From CBDVBZ01 sp965372355 (GTDB taxonomy: Bacteria > Krumholzibacteriota > Krumholzibacteriia > WVZY01): DNA of 28,516 nucleotides. The stretch lies in the NCBI GenBank assembly GCA_965372355.1, contig CBDVBZ010000034.1, positions 1 through 28,516 on the forward strand, in the 5' to 3' direction. Both the position numbers and the translations under genes were made by a program. The notes below the pieces were generated by a model. The model saw nothing but the letters and a program-made list of their open reading frames with translations. It searched no databases and was not told the DNA's origin. This document shows positions 9,274-16,075 of the stretch, in pieces. Numbering within the stretch: position 1 is the first letter of the stretch; each line of letters opens with the position of its first letter.

Positions 9274-9290
9274 TGATGCAAATGCATCAT
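9273..9290. promoter_or_regulatory. Palindromic operator ATGATGC-N4-GCATCAT, copy 1
   Basis: ATGATGC (9273-9279), AAAT, GCATCAT (9284-9290): a perfect inverted repeat whose downstream edge touches the -35 box of the secreted-protein promoter. The same half-sites and spacing recur at 19606-19623, upstream of the other large sorted-protein gene. The binding protein is unknown. Confidence 0.6.
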
Positions 9291-9343
9291 TCTGCGGGCG
9301 CGCGATGCAGCATCCCGGGAGATCCGAGGCAATCAAAAAAGGG

Positions 9344-9371
9344 TTCGCCCACCGCCACGTTATGTTAGGAT
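9344..9371 (+). promoter_or_regulatory. Candidate promoter of the 9421-13420 gene group
   Basis: TTCGCC (9344-9349), 16 bases, TAGGAT (9366-9371) on the plus strand. Both boxes are imperfect. It would give a leader of about 40 bases before the ATG at 9421. Confidence 0.3.
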
Positions 9372-9420
9372 ACTCCATAAGGTTAATCGTCGCTTCTACC
9401 CGGTTGTCGGGGAGTGAGCG

Positions 9421-10365
9421 ATGCCGAAATCCCGCAGTGGTTTTTCCATACCAGGCTCGGGCATGAACCGCAGACTATTAGCTGTCTTGATGTTGCTTGC
9501 GTTGTGCTCGGGAATCATTGTCATGTCGCAAGCCCAACCGCAACTCCACACGCTGCTCCCCGATGGTATCCACCTCTGGAATGCGTCCGGACACGACAAG
9601 ACCTACGACCGCGACGACCTCTTTGATTACATTAATGGTGGAGCGGAACTCTATCTGTCTTATAGCTTTCAGCGGCTCACCAGCCGGACATATTCGAGCA
9701 GCGGGCAACCCGACATCATCGTCGATGTCTTTGACATGGGGGCCTCCGAGAACGCCTTCGGTGTCTTCTCACAGTCGCGGGAGACGGTCGATGACACGTT
9801 TGGCCAGGGCTCCCAGTACACCGAGGGTCTGTTGCTCTTCTGGAAGGATCGTTATTACATCTCCATTCTCTCCAGCCCGGAGACAGAAGCGTCGAAGAGG
9901 GCGTGTATGGCTCTGGCTCAGCATATCGACGACGCCATTCATGCGACCGGACCGCTGCCCGGGATTATCGCCCTGCTCCCCGAAGATTCGTTGGCCGAGG
10001 AGAGCATTCGTTTTTTCCAACACTACATCTGGCTCAACTCGCACTATTTCATCGCCGACGAGAATATCCTCAACATCGACGAGAGCACAAACGCCGTGCT
10101 GGCCAAGTACGGTGACTCGAAGCAACCTTCGATCCTTCTGCTCGTGGAATACGCAAACGTCGACGATGCCAGAGCAGGTCACGATGGTTTTGTGAAATAC
10201 TATGTGCCGGACAAGGCGCAGAAAACCGTCGTCCAGATCGAAGACGAGACGTGGGTGGGATGCGAACGGCACGATCGTCTTCTCACGATCGTACTTGCCG
10301 CTCCGACCCAAGACGCGGCCCGTACCTTGATGGATGCGGTTCGCAAAGAGCAGCGCCCGGAGTAA
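9421..10365 (+). CDS. DUF6599 family exported protein (first copy)
   Basis: A 314-residue protein of the DUF6599 type, recognised by PDGIHLWNASGH near the N terminus, DDLFDYINGGAELYLSYSF, VDVFDMG, ENAFGVFSQSR and FWKDRYYISI. The start at 9421 is supported by GGGGAG six bases upstream. It gives a long signal sequence with a basic n-region (MPKSRSGFS ... MNRRLL) and a hydrophobic core (AVLMLLALCSGIIVMS). The inner ATG at 9463 lacks a ribosome site. LALC is not a good lipobox, so a soluble periplasmic protein is more likely than a lipoprotein. The family has no known activity that I can name. It is the first gene of a plus-strand group with the DUF362, aldo/keto reductase and LolA-like genes, and it has a paralogue at 13426-14325. 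Confidence 0.85.
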   Translation: MPKSRSGFSIPGSGMNRRLLAVLMLLALCSGIIVMSQAQPQLHTLLPDGIHLWNASGHDKTYDRDDLFDYINGGAELYLSYSFQRLTSRTYSSSGQPDIIVDVFDMGASENAFGVFSQSRETVDDTFGQGSQYTEGLLLFWKDRYYISILSSPETEASKRACMALAQHIDDAIHATGPLPGIIALLPEDSLAEESIRFFQHYIWLNSHYFIADENILNIDESTNAVLAKYGDSKQPSILLLVEYANVDDARAGHDGFVKYYVPDKAQKTVVQIEDETWVGCERHDRLLTIVLAAPTQDAARTLMDAVRKEQRPE

Positions 10366-10408
10366 GAGTGCAGCCCGAGGACATTCCCAGGACCGGGAGG
10401 TCAATAGA

Positions 10409-11296
10409 ATGAAACGCGTGGTTACGAGACGAGAGTTCCTCAAGAGCAGTTCGGCCGCCGTAGCGGGTACATTGTTCCTTGGATCTTCAGGGCCGGTGTT
10501 CGCCGGGCCCGAGAAGAGGACGCGGGTGGTGTTGATCCGCAACGAAGACGTCCTCGATGCCGACGGCCATACGAAATCCGATGTGATCGCCGGGATGCTC
10601 GACGAGGCGGTCACCGTCCTGCTCGGCGAGAAGGATCCCGAGAAGGCCTGGCAGCAGCTCATCAAACCCGACGATGTCGTCGGCATCAAAACGAATGTCT
10701 GGAGTTATCTGCCCACACCGCCCGAGCTGGAGGTGGCGATCGAGGAAAGGGTCGTTGCGGCCGGTGTGAGCCAGAAGAACATCAGCATCGACGATCGGGG
10801 GATCCGCAGCGATCGCAACTTTCAGAAGGCCACCGCGCTTATCAATGTCCGGCCGCTGAGAACGCACAACTGGTCGGGTGTGGGGAGTCTCCTCAAGAAC
10901 TACATCATGTTCGTCCCCAAACCTCAGGCCTACCACGGCGACTCGTGTGCGGACCTCGCCAAAATCTGGAAGATGCCGGAACTCGAGGGCAAGACCCGCC
11001 TCAACATCCTGGTCGTCCTGACCCCGCAGTTTCACGGGATCGGCCCGCATCACTTCAGCCCGAAGTACACATGGCCGTACAAGGGCCTTCTGGTGGGTCT
11101 GGATCCCGTCGCCGTGGACTCGACCGGCGTTCGTATCCTGCTGGCAAAACGAAGGGAGTTCTTCAACGAGGACCGCCCGATCAATCCCCCACCCAAGCAC
11201 GTGTTTCTCGCCGACACACGGCACGGCCTGGGTACAGCGGACCCGAATCGGATCGAGCTCGTCAAAGTTGGCTGGGAAGAAGACATACTGATTTGA
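10409..11296 (+). CDS. Tat-exported DUF362 domain protein (first copy)
   Basis: A 295-residue protein with a twin-arginine signal (TRREFLKSSSAAVAG, then TLFLGSSGPVFAG) and a DUF362-type body: WQQLIKPDDVVGIKTNVW, VRPLRTHNWSGVGSLLKNYIM and GLDPVAVDSTGVRIL. The start at 10409 has GGAGG 8 bases upstream; the frame extends back to 10334 but overlaps the DUF6599 gene and would displace the Tat motif. DUF362 proteins often sit beside iron-sulfur proteins, but their reaction is not established. Export by Tat suggests folding or cofactor loading in the cytoplasm. It lies 43 bases after the DUF6599 gene, probably in one operon, and has a paralogue at 16076-16972. Confidence 0.88.
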   Translation: MKRVVTRREFLKSSSAAVAGTLFLGSSGPVFAGPEKRTRVVLIRNEDVLDADGHTKSDVIAGMLDEAVTVLLGEKDPEKAWQQLIKPDDVVGIKTNVWSYLPTPPELEVAIEERVVAAGVSQKNISIDDRGIRSDRNFQKATALINVRPLRTHNWSGVGSLLKNYIMFVPKPQAYHGDSCADLAKIWKMPELEGKTRLNILVVLTPQFHGIGPHHFSPKYTWPYKGLLVGLDPVAVDSTGVRILLAKRREFFNEDRPINPPPKHVFLADTRHGLGTADPNRIELVKVGWEEDILI

Positions 11297-11326
11297 TGTA
11301 ACGCAAACCCTTCGGGTTACGTTACA
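11297..11326 (+). other. Stem-loop immediately after the DUF362 stop
   Basis: TGTAACG (11297-11303) pairs with CGTTACA (11320-11326), and AACCC (11306-11310) with GGGTT (11314-11318) around a TTC loop, with a small CA/A bulge. It starts at the base after the TGA stop. There is no T tract, so an mRNA-processing or stabilising hairpin, or a leaky attenuator before the reductase gene, is more likely than a full terminator. Confidence 0.5.
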
Positions 11327-11411
11327 CCTGTCGGTTGGAGCCCTTCCAGGACAGGCCCAACCACCAGACAGGACACGACGAACAGCAGCATTCGTGAAAG
11401 TGAGGTGCAGC

Positions 11412-12638
11412 GTGGCAGATAAGAGACTATCGAGAAGGAGGTTTCTGGAGGCCGGCATCGCGTCCATTGTCGGTGCCGGTGTGGCGAGTGCGGGAGCTGT
11501 GGGTGACCTCCGCGCGCAGACCGGTGACGGCAAACCCGACTCCAGGCCGGCGGACGAAAAACAGAGCATCAACGCATACCGCCGGCTCGGCAGAACCGGG
11601 TGGAAGGTCTCGGATCTGGGGTTCGGACACGCGGGGATGACCGATCCCGCCCTCCTCGAGTACGCGATGGAGCGCGGCATCAACTACGTCGATACCGCCC
11701 GCCAGTACTACGACATGGAGATCGTGATCGGCAAGATCTTTCCCGAAAAACGGGACAAGCTCTTCGTGACGACAAAACTCGAACCCGAGCTCATCACCGC
11801 CGATGTCTCCATGGAGGATGTCACGACGGGGATCGAGGAGAGTTTGGAGCGGCTCAATACCGACTATGTGGACTGCTGTTTGATCCACTCGGTCGGTGAT
11901 CCCAATCTGGGCGACCGGACGAGAGTCGAGAATGAGAACACGATCAAGGCGTTCGAGAACGCCAAGAAGGACGGCAAGATCCGGTTCTGGGGCGCGAGCT
12001 CTCACGGGCCCAAGATGATCGAGGACTTTACGTGGCTCATCGAGAACACCGATATCGATATGATCATGCCGGGGATGAACTACATGACGAAGGGGCTCGA
12101 GCCCGTGCTGGCGGCGGCCAGAAAGAAGGACATCGCCGTCGTTGCGATGAAGTCTCTGTCGGCCGCGCGAAAGATCGATTTCTCGGCGTACCAGAAAGAA
12201 GGCCGGACGATTCGTCAGGCACTGATCAAGTGGATGCTGGCGCAGCCCAACATCGACACGCTCAGCATGACGATGAGAACGTTTGGAGATGTCGACGAGT
12301 TCATCGCAGCGTCGGGCGCGCCCAAGCCCACATCCGAGGAGAAAAAGAAACTTGGCGAATACGGGATGCTCCTCGACCGCGAGTACTGCCGGCCCGGCTG
12401 CGATGCGTGTCTCGGCTCCTGCCCCAAGAACGTGCCGATACACGACATTCTTCGCTACCGTTTGTACTTCAACAACTACGGACGGGAGAAGTACGCGATG
12501 GGTCTCTACGCAGCGTTGCCGGATTCGAGAAAGGCGACGCAGTGTTCGGCATGCTCCGGTCCATGCACCGGCTCGTGCCCGTTCAACATCGCAATACGCG
12601 ACAAACTTATTGATGCTCACGCGGAGCTAACCATCTGA
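11412..12638 (+). CDS. Tat-exported aldo/keto reductase with C-terminal ferredoxin-like cysteine region
   Basis: A 408-residue protein: a Tat signal (LSRRRFLEAGIASIVGAGVA), an aldo/keto reductase barrel, then an Fe-S type tail. The barrel opens with RRLGRTGWKVSDLGFG. The catalytic tetrad can be placed as Asp94 and Tyr99 (YVDTARQYY), Lys122 (VTTKLEPE) and His159 (CLIHSVG). The tail has CRPGCDACLGSCP and CSACSGPCTGSCP, fitting Fe-S cluster binding as in the family of aldo/keto reductases with a ferredoxin-like tail. It should reduce or oxidise a carbonyl/alcohol substrate and exchange electrons with partners outside the cytoplasm. I chose the GTG at 11412 because GAGG lies 6 bases upstream; a GTG at 11394 has no ribosome site. 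The substrate is unknown. Confidence 0.9.
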   Translation: MADKRLSRRRFLEAGIASIVGAGVASAGAVGDLRAQTGDGKPDSRPADEKQSINAYRRLGRTGWKVSDLGFGHAGMTDPALLEYAMERGINYVDTARQYYDMEIVIGKIFPEKRDKLFVTTKLEPELITADVSMEDVTTGIEESLERLNTDYVDCCLIHSVGDPNLGDRTRVENENTIKAFENAKKDGKIRFWGASSHGPKMIEDFTWLIENTDIDMIMPGMNYMTKGLEPVLAAARKKDIAVVAMKSLSAARKIDFSAYQKEGRTIRQALIKWMLAQPNIDTLSMTMRTFGDVDEFIAASGAPKPTSEEKKKLGEYGMLLDREYCRPGCDACLGSCPKNVPIHDILRYRLYFNNYGREKYAMGLYAALPDSRKATQCSACSGPCTGSCPFNIAIRDKLIDAHAELTI

Positions 12639-12658
12639 CCATGACGAGGTGAAGACCG

Positions 12659-13420
12659 ATGACGGTGAATAAAATCGCAAATGCGTTGCTGATCTGTCTG
12701 GTGATTGTGGTGACTTCACCGGTCCAGGCGGAGCAAGGGGCCGATGCCGCCAAAAAGATGCTCCTCGAATCGCTCGAGGCCATGGGCGGAGAGAATGCGG
12801 CCAGATGGGAAACACGCGTCGAGACGGGCCTTCTCACGACTCACTGGGAAGGCTGGGGCGCGCTTAGGGCCGACTGCGGCCGGTGGGTCAAGAAGCCCGA
12901 CAAAATGAAGATCGACCAGGACTTCAGCGCCTACGACCACCCGTTTTTCTTTACGTACTACTATAACGGCGGTGAGGTGTGGGCGATGGTCAACCTCGGT
13001 GTGCGGCAGAACCCCCGCTACACAACGAGGATGACCGATGCGATGAAGAAAGTGGACGGGCTCTCGTACTTCGTGTCCGAGTGCGACACGTTTTTCGTGG
13101 TAGCGGAGATTCCTGGTGATTCGCTGATCGCGGCGGCGGATATCGAGCGTGTCGGTGTCGTCGATAACGGTGACACCACGTTCATCGACCTCGACCGCAA
13201 GACCCATCTTCTGAGACGAACGATCGATAAGGATGGATCGCATACGATCCTCGAGGACTACCGCTCGATCGACGGCCGTATGGTGGCGTTCCACGTCGTG
13301 ACGTACGAGGATGGAAAGGTGTCTTCCGAGTACGTGTGGGAGACAGTCAAGTTCGACGAGCCGATCGAGGACGCGATCTTCGAGGAGTACCGGCCGCCGC
13401 CGGAGGACGAGACGAACTAG
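12659..13420 (+). CDS. Exported protein, probable LolA/LolB-like fold
   Basis: A 253-residue protein with a signal peptide (MTVNKIANALLICLVIVVT, cleavage near VQA-EQ). The mature part starts with DAAKKMLLESLEAMGG and then shows alternating strands with WVKKPDKMKIDQDF, FTYYYNGGEVWAM, FIDLDRKTHLLRRT and DYRSIDGRMVAFHV. This pattern resembles proteins described as outer-membrane lipoprotein-sorting or LolA-like: a half barrel with a 'bind/hydrolyse a lipid-like ligand' shape. That call rests on the overall pattern only. The start has GAGGTGAAG upstream and the gene follows the reductase by 20 bases, so it is most likely in the same transcript. It ends 5 bases before the convergent DUF6599 gene. 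Confidence 0.7.
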   Translation: MTVNKIANALLICLVIVVTSPVQAEQGADAAKKMLLESLEAMGGENAARWETRVETGLLTTHWEGWGALRADCGRWVKKPDKMKIDQDFSAYDHPFFFTYYYNGGEVWAMVNLGVRQNPRYTTRMTDAMKKVDGLSYFVSECDTFFVVAEIPGDSLIAAADIERVGVVDNGDTTFIDLDRKTHLLRRTIDKDGSHTILEDYRSIDGRMVAFHVVTYEDGKVSSEYVWETVKFDEPIEDAIFEEYRPPPEDETN

Positions 13421-13425
13421 ACACG

Positions 13426-14325
13426 TCAGTCAATCAGACCGTAATGCTCGAGGCCACCCTCGACCTCTTTGAGATAGAGCGCCGCAACCTCCGGGTCACC
13501 GGTGAAGAGTCCCCAGAGGTATTTGCCCTGCAGGGTCAGATACAATGGGCCGCTGGATGACTGGTATGGATCCTGGAATCGGTAGACACGACCGTCCCGG
13601 GCAATTTCATTTCCCTTTTCCTCGACGAGCGCAAGATACCGATCGAGCATCTCCCGGGCCTCACTCTTACCATCCGCTTCGATAATAAACAGCCGTGTCT
13701 TGCCGCTACCGATTTCGTATTCGGCAACAAACGCGCAGCACAGAAAGCCGTGGCCTAGAAAATCTCTTGCGATGTACCGCTCCCGGTTCGCGATCATCGC
13801 CTCCTCGGGCAGACAATCCACGGGTGTTGGAAACCCCTTTTCCCCATCGAGGTGGTCGGCGATATCACGGGCAAGACCGGTGAGTGTGGCCTGGTCGGCA
13901 TCCCCCAGATCGAACCCCGCGATCTTGACATAGTAGCGATCCATCCAAAAATTCAAGACGCTCTCTTCGTAATAGCCCTGGCTGCCGATATCGAGAAACC
14001 GGGCCTCGAGCGGCTTCTCCTGACTGTAAATCCCGAAGGCATTCCGGTTGCTGTCGTGGCGATACAGATCGATCGTGAGGCTCTGACTCTCGCCCTTATC
14101 AAAACTCTGTGACACCAGTTCCTGAAACCCATAGCCCAGATACACATCCGCGGCTCCGTTGATGTACTCGAACAAATCATCCGGCGAATACACACGAGGC
14201 GCGCCGTCGGGGGTCCATCCGGCGATATTCGGAAAAATCCCTTTGTTGCCATCCGAAGCGCCGCAGGCGATCGGGATGACGAGACCCGCGATCAACAATG
14301 CTGACAACACCGATTTTCTGATCAT
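13426..14325 (-). CDS. DUF6599 family exported protein (second copy)
   Basis: A 299-residue paralogue of the protein at 9421-10365. It shares the diagnostic line: NIAGWTPDGAPRVYSPDDL, FEYINGAADVYLGYGFQEL, DLYRHDSNRNAFGIYSQE, and VLNFWMDRYYVKIAG. A signal peptide (MIRKSVLSALLIAGLVIP) ends at IACGAS. This could be a lipoprotein site, although Pro at -3 is unusual for a lipobox. The start at 14325 is preceded by AAAGAG at about 9 bases; in-frame starts at 14337 and 14370 are less well placed. A promoter candidate at 14440-14467 and a palindrome at 14338-14354 lie in its leader. It is convergent with the LolA-like gene and is the third member of the minus-strand redox arm. Confidence 0.83.
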   Translation of the reverse strand: MIRKSVLSALLIAGLVIPIACGASDGNKGIFPNIAGWTPDGAPRVYSPDDLFEYINGAADVYLGYGFQELVSQSFDKGESQSLTIDLYRHDSNRNAFGIYSQEKPLEARFLDIGSQGYYEESVLNFWMDRYYVKIAGFDLGDADQATLTGLARDIADHLDGEKGFPTPVDCLPEEAMIANRERYIARDFLGHGFLCCAFVAEYEIGSGKTRLFIIEADGKSEAREMLDRYLALVEEKGNEIARDGRVYRFQDPYQSSSGPLYLTLQGKYLWGLFTGDPEVAALYLKEVEGGLEHYGLID

Positions 14326-14337
14326 TCGACACATCTC

Positions 14338-14354
14338 TTTCGAATCGTTCGAAA
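14338..14354. promoter_or_regulatory. Perfect inverted repeat TTTCGAA-N3-TTCGAAA at the ribosome site of the second DUF6599 gene
   Basis: TTTCGAA (14338-14344), TCG, TTCGAAA (14348-14354). It lies just upstream of the start at 14325, and one arm reaches the AAAGAG ribosome site. It could be an RNA hairpin that hides the ribosome site or a repressor operator. Confidence 0.4.
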
Positions 14355-14439
14355 CCGATCTCTGGCTCAAGCGAGGAAGTCCTCGGGTACCGACCGGATC
14401 CTTGCAATATCGACGGCCCGCCGCCTGACATCGAACTTC

Positions 14440-14467
14440 ATTCTACATGTCACCAAAAACCTTCCAA
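14440..14467 (-). promoter_or_regulatory. Candidate promoter of the second DUF6599 gene
   Basis: On the minus strand, TTGGAA (14462-14467), 16 bases, TAGAAT (14440-14445). The -10 matches consensus at 5 of 6 positions and the -35 at 4 of 6. The transcript would have a leader of roughly 110 bases that includes the palindrome at 14338-14354. Confidence 0.45.
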
Positions 14468-14494
14468 TCGAGCGGAATGTCCGACACCCCTCAT

Positions 14495-16072
14495 CTACAA
14501 CAAAATTCTGTTTTTTTCCGATCGGTCCTCGCCGACGCTGCTGACGCGTATCGCTGCCTTCTCACCGACGGGGCAAGACCACTCGCAGACCCCGCAGCCG
14601 ATGCAGACCTCAGGATCAACATAGGGACGCTTGAGTTCCATCTCGCCGTCCTCGGTCTCGATCGTCACGTGCTCGAAAAGGATCGCCTTGGGGCTCGTCG
14701 GGCAGTGCTCCTCGCAGACGATACAGTTCATCCCGAACGTGTACGGGAGGCATCTGTTTTCGTCGATGAACGCCAGACCGATCTTTCTCTTCCGCTTCAC
14801 CTCCACATCCAGCTCTTCGATGGCGTCTGTGGGGCATACCTGTCCGCAGAGCGTGCAGTTGAACTCGCAGTACCCGATCCGCGACACCAGCAAGGGCGAC
14901 CACATGCCTTCGAACCCCGCCTGGAGAAACGTGGGCTGTAACCCGTTGGTGATACAGACTTTCATACACTCACCGCATTTAATACACCGTCTCAAGAACT
15001 CCTCTTCGTCCACAGCGCCCGGTGGCCGGATGAGCTGTGCGTTGCCCGTCTCCCTCACCGGATTGAGGCGAAAGAGAGCGAGTGATGCCAGACCGCCGGC
15101 GCCGGCCTGGACGACGTATCGCCTCTTGAGATCGGTGCCGCGGGTTGCGGGCTCCGGTTTGCCAAACGTAAACCCCACCGCTTGTTCGGGACAGGTACTG
15201 TGGCAGTTCATACACAGGACGCACTCCGAGCCCCTCCATTCGGACTCGGTGTCGGGACGCGCACCGCCGCTGCACGTCGCGAGGCAGAGCTTGCATTCGT
15301 TGCACGACTCCTCGGCGATCTTGTGGTTGAGCAGCGAGAACCTCGACAGAAGCCCCAGCATGGCCCCAAGAGGACAACCGAAACGGCACCAGAAACGTTT
15401 CCGGACAAAATTGAGGGCCAGGATGCCGAGGAACAGCAACCCGATCAGACTCCCCTGGTAGAACATCGGTTTGCCAAACGAGATCACGTGATTCTTGAGG
15501 AATTCGTAGACCGGCTCGCTCACCGCGCTGATCGCGCCGATGTCTGCCCGATAGAGCAGATCAAATATGCCGTGTGTCACGTAGTTGAGCGCCGGGCTTA
15601 TGGCCAAAGAGAAGGACCGGATGGTGAGCGCGATGGGGTCCAGCAAACCGACGAAATGGATCTGAAAGACCGCGGCGACGAGGATGGCGACCAAAACGTA
15701 GTATTTGATCTTCGGGCCCTGACGGTCGAGTGCCGTCTCTTTCGGACGCTTCTTTCGTTTCTTGAGCGACGCGACGAGGTCGTGCAACGTCCCGAATGGG
15801 CAGAACCAGCCGCAAAACGCCCTGCCGATCACGAGTGTCAAGACCACCACGATCAGGCTCAGGAACATCCCCACGGCCACGGTGTGGGAAGACAGAAGCG
15901 TTGTGAGAAAAATGAGCGGATCGAGCTCGAGAAAGACCTTTACCGGGTAGCCGATCGTGTCGCGGCCGTGATACTCGGTTCTGGCCAGCAGAAAAAAGAA
16001 AAGGACGAGGAAGACGGCCTGGGAGATGATCCTCGCTCGCTTGAGGCGAGTTATTGGCTGTTTCTTTTTCAA
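14495..16072 (-). CDS. Membrane polyferredoxin, NapH-like and NapG-like parts fused
   Basis: A 525-residue inner-membrane electron-transfer protein. The first about 230 residues are NapH/MauN/CcoG-like: several membrane helices, FCGWFCPFGTLHDL after the second helix and CRFGCPLGAMLGLL after the last. Two ferredoxin clusters follow, CNECKLCLATC and CVLCMNCHSTCP. Then KRRYVVQAGAGGLASLALF looks like an internal Tat-like or anchor helix, exactly where a NapG protein would begin. After it come four more cluster motifs (CIKCGECMKVC, CEFNCTLCGQVCP, a C...CIVCEEHCP set, CIGCGVCEWSCP). By analogy with NapGH it would take electrons from quinol or a cytoplasmic donor and pass them to a periplasmic enzyme. 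No nap reductase is nearby. It starts 3 bases after the DUF362 stop, so translation is probably coupled. Confidence 0.9.
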   Translation of the reverse strand: MKKKQPITRLKRARIISQAVFLVLFFFLLARTEYHGRDTIGYPVKVFLELDPLIFLTTLLSSHTVAVGMFLSLIVVVLTLVIGRAFCGWFCPFGTLHDLVASLKKRKKRPKETALDRQGPKIKYYVLVAILVAAVFQIHFVGLLDPIALTIRSFSLAISPALNYVTHGIFDLLYRADIGAISAVSEPVYEFLKNHVISFGKPMFYQGSLIGLLFLGILALNFVRKRFWCRFGCPLGAMLGLLSRFSLLNHKIAEESCNECKLCLATCSGGARPDTESEWRGSECVLCMNCHSTCPEQAVGFTFGKPEPATRGTDLKRRYVVQAGAGGLASLALFRLNPVRETGNAQLIRPPGAVDEEEFLRRCIKCGECMKVCITNGLQPTFLQAGFEGMWSPLLVSRIGYCEFNCTLCGQVCPTDAIEELDVEVKRKRKIGLAFIDENRCLPYTFGMNCIVCEEHCPTSPKAILFEHVTIETEDGEMELKRPYVDPEVCIGCGVCEWSCPVGEKAAIRVSSVGEDRSEKNRILL

Positions 16073-16075
16073 TGA

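Larger units (their letters stand above)
9087..9420. other. Divergent intergenic region with two promoters and an operator
   Basis: This gene-free stretch lies between the divergent starts at 9086 (minus) and 9421 (plus). It holds a strong-looking minus-strand promoter (9245-9273), the palindrome at 9273-9290, a second shorter palindrome GATGC-A-GCATC (9304-9314), and a weaker plus-strand promoter candidate near 9344-9371. No ORF with coding character was seen apart from out-of-frame upstream extension of the secreted-protein gene. Confidence 0.7.

Noticed and set aside
10487..11683. A 398-codon minus-strand frame across DUF362 and the reductase start
   Set aside because: It spans two well-supported plus-strand genes and the spacer between them, and has no recognisable domain.
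11427..12620. A 397-codon minus-strand frame opposite the aldo/keto reductase gene
   Set aside because: It is a shadow caused by GC-rich codon bias; its composition is Arg/His/Val-heavy with no family motifs, while the plus strand has an intact catalytic tetrad.
15182..16075. A 297-codon plus-strand frame opposite the polyferredoxin gene
   Set aside because: Charged, low-motif text typical of antisense frames; the minus strand carries six Fe-S motifs and membrane helices.
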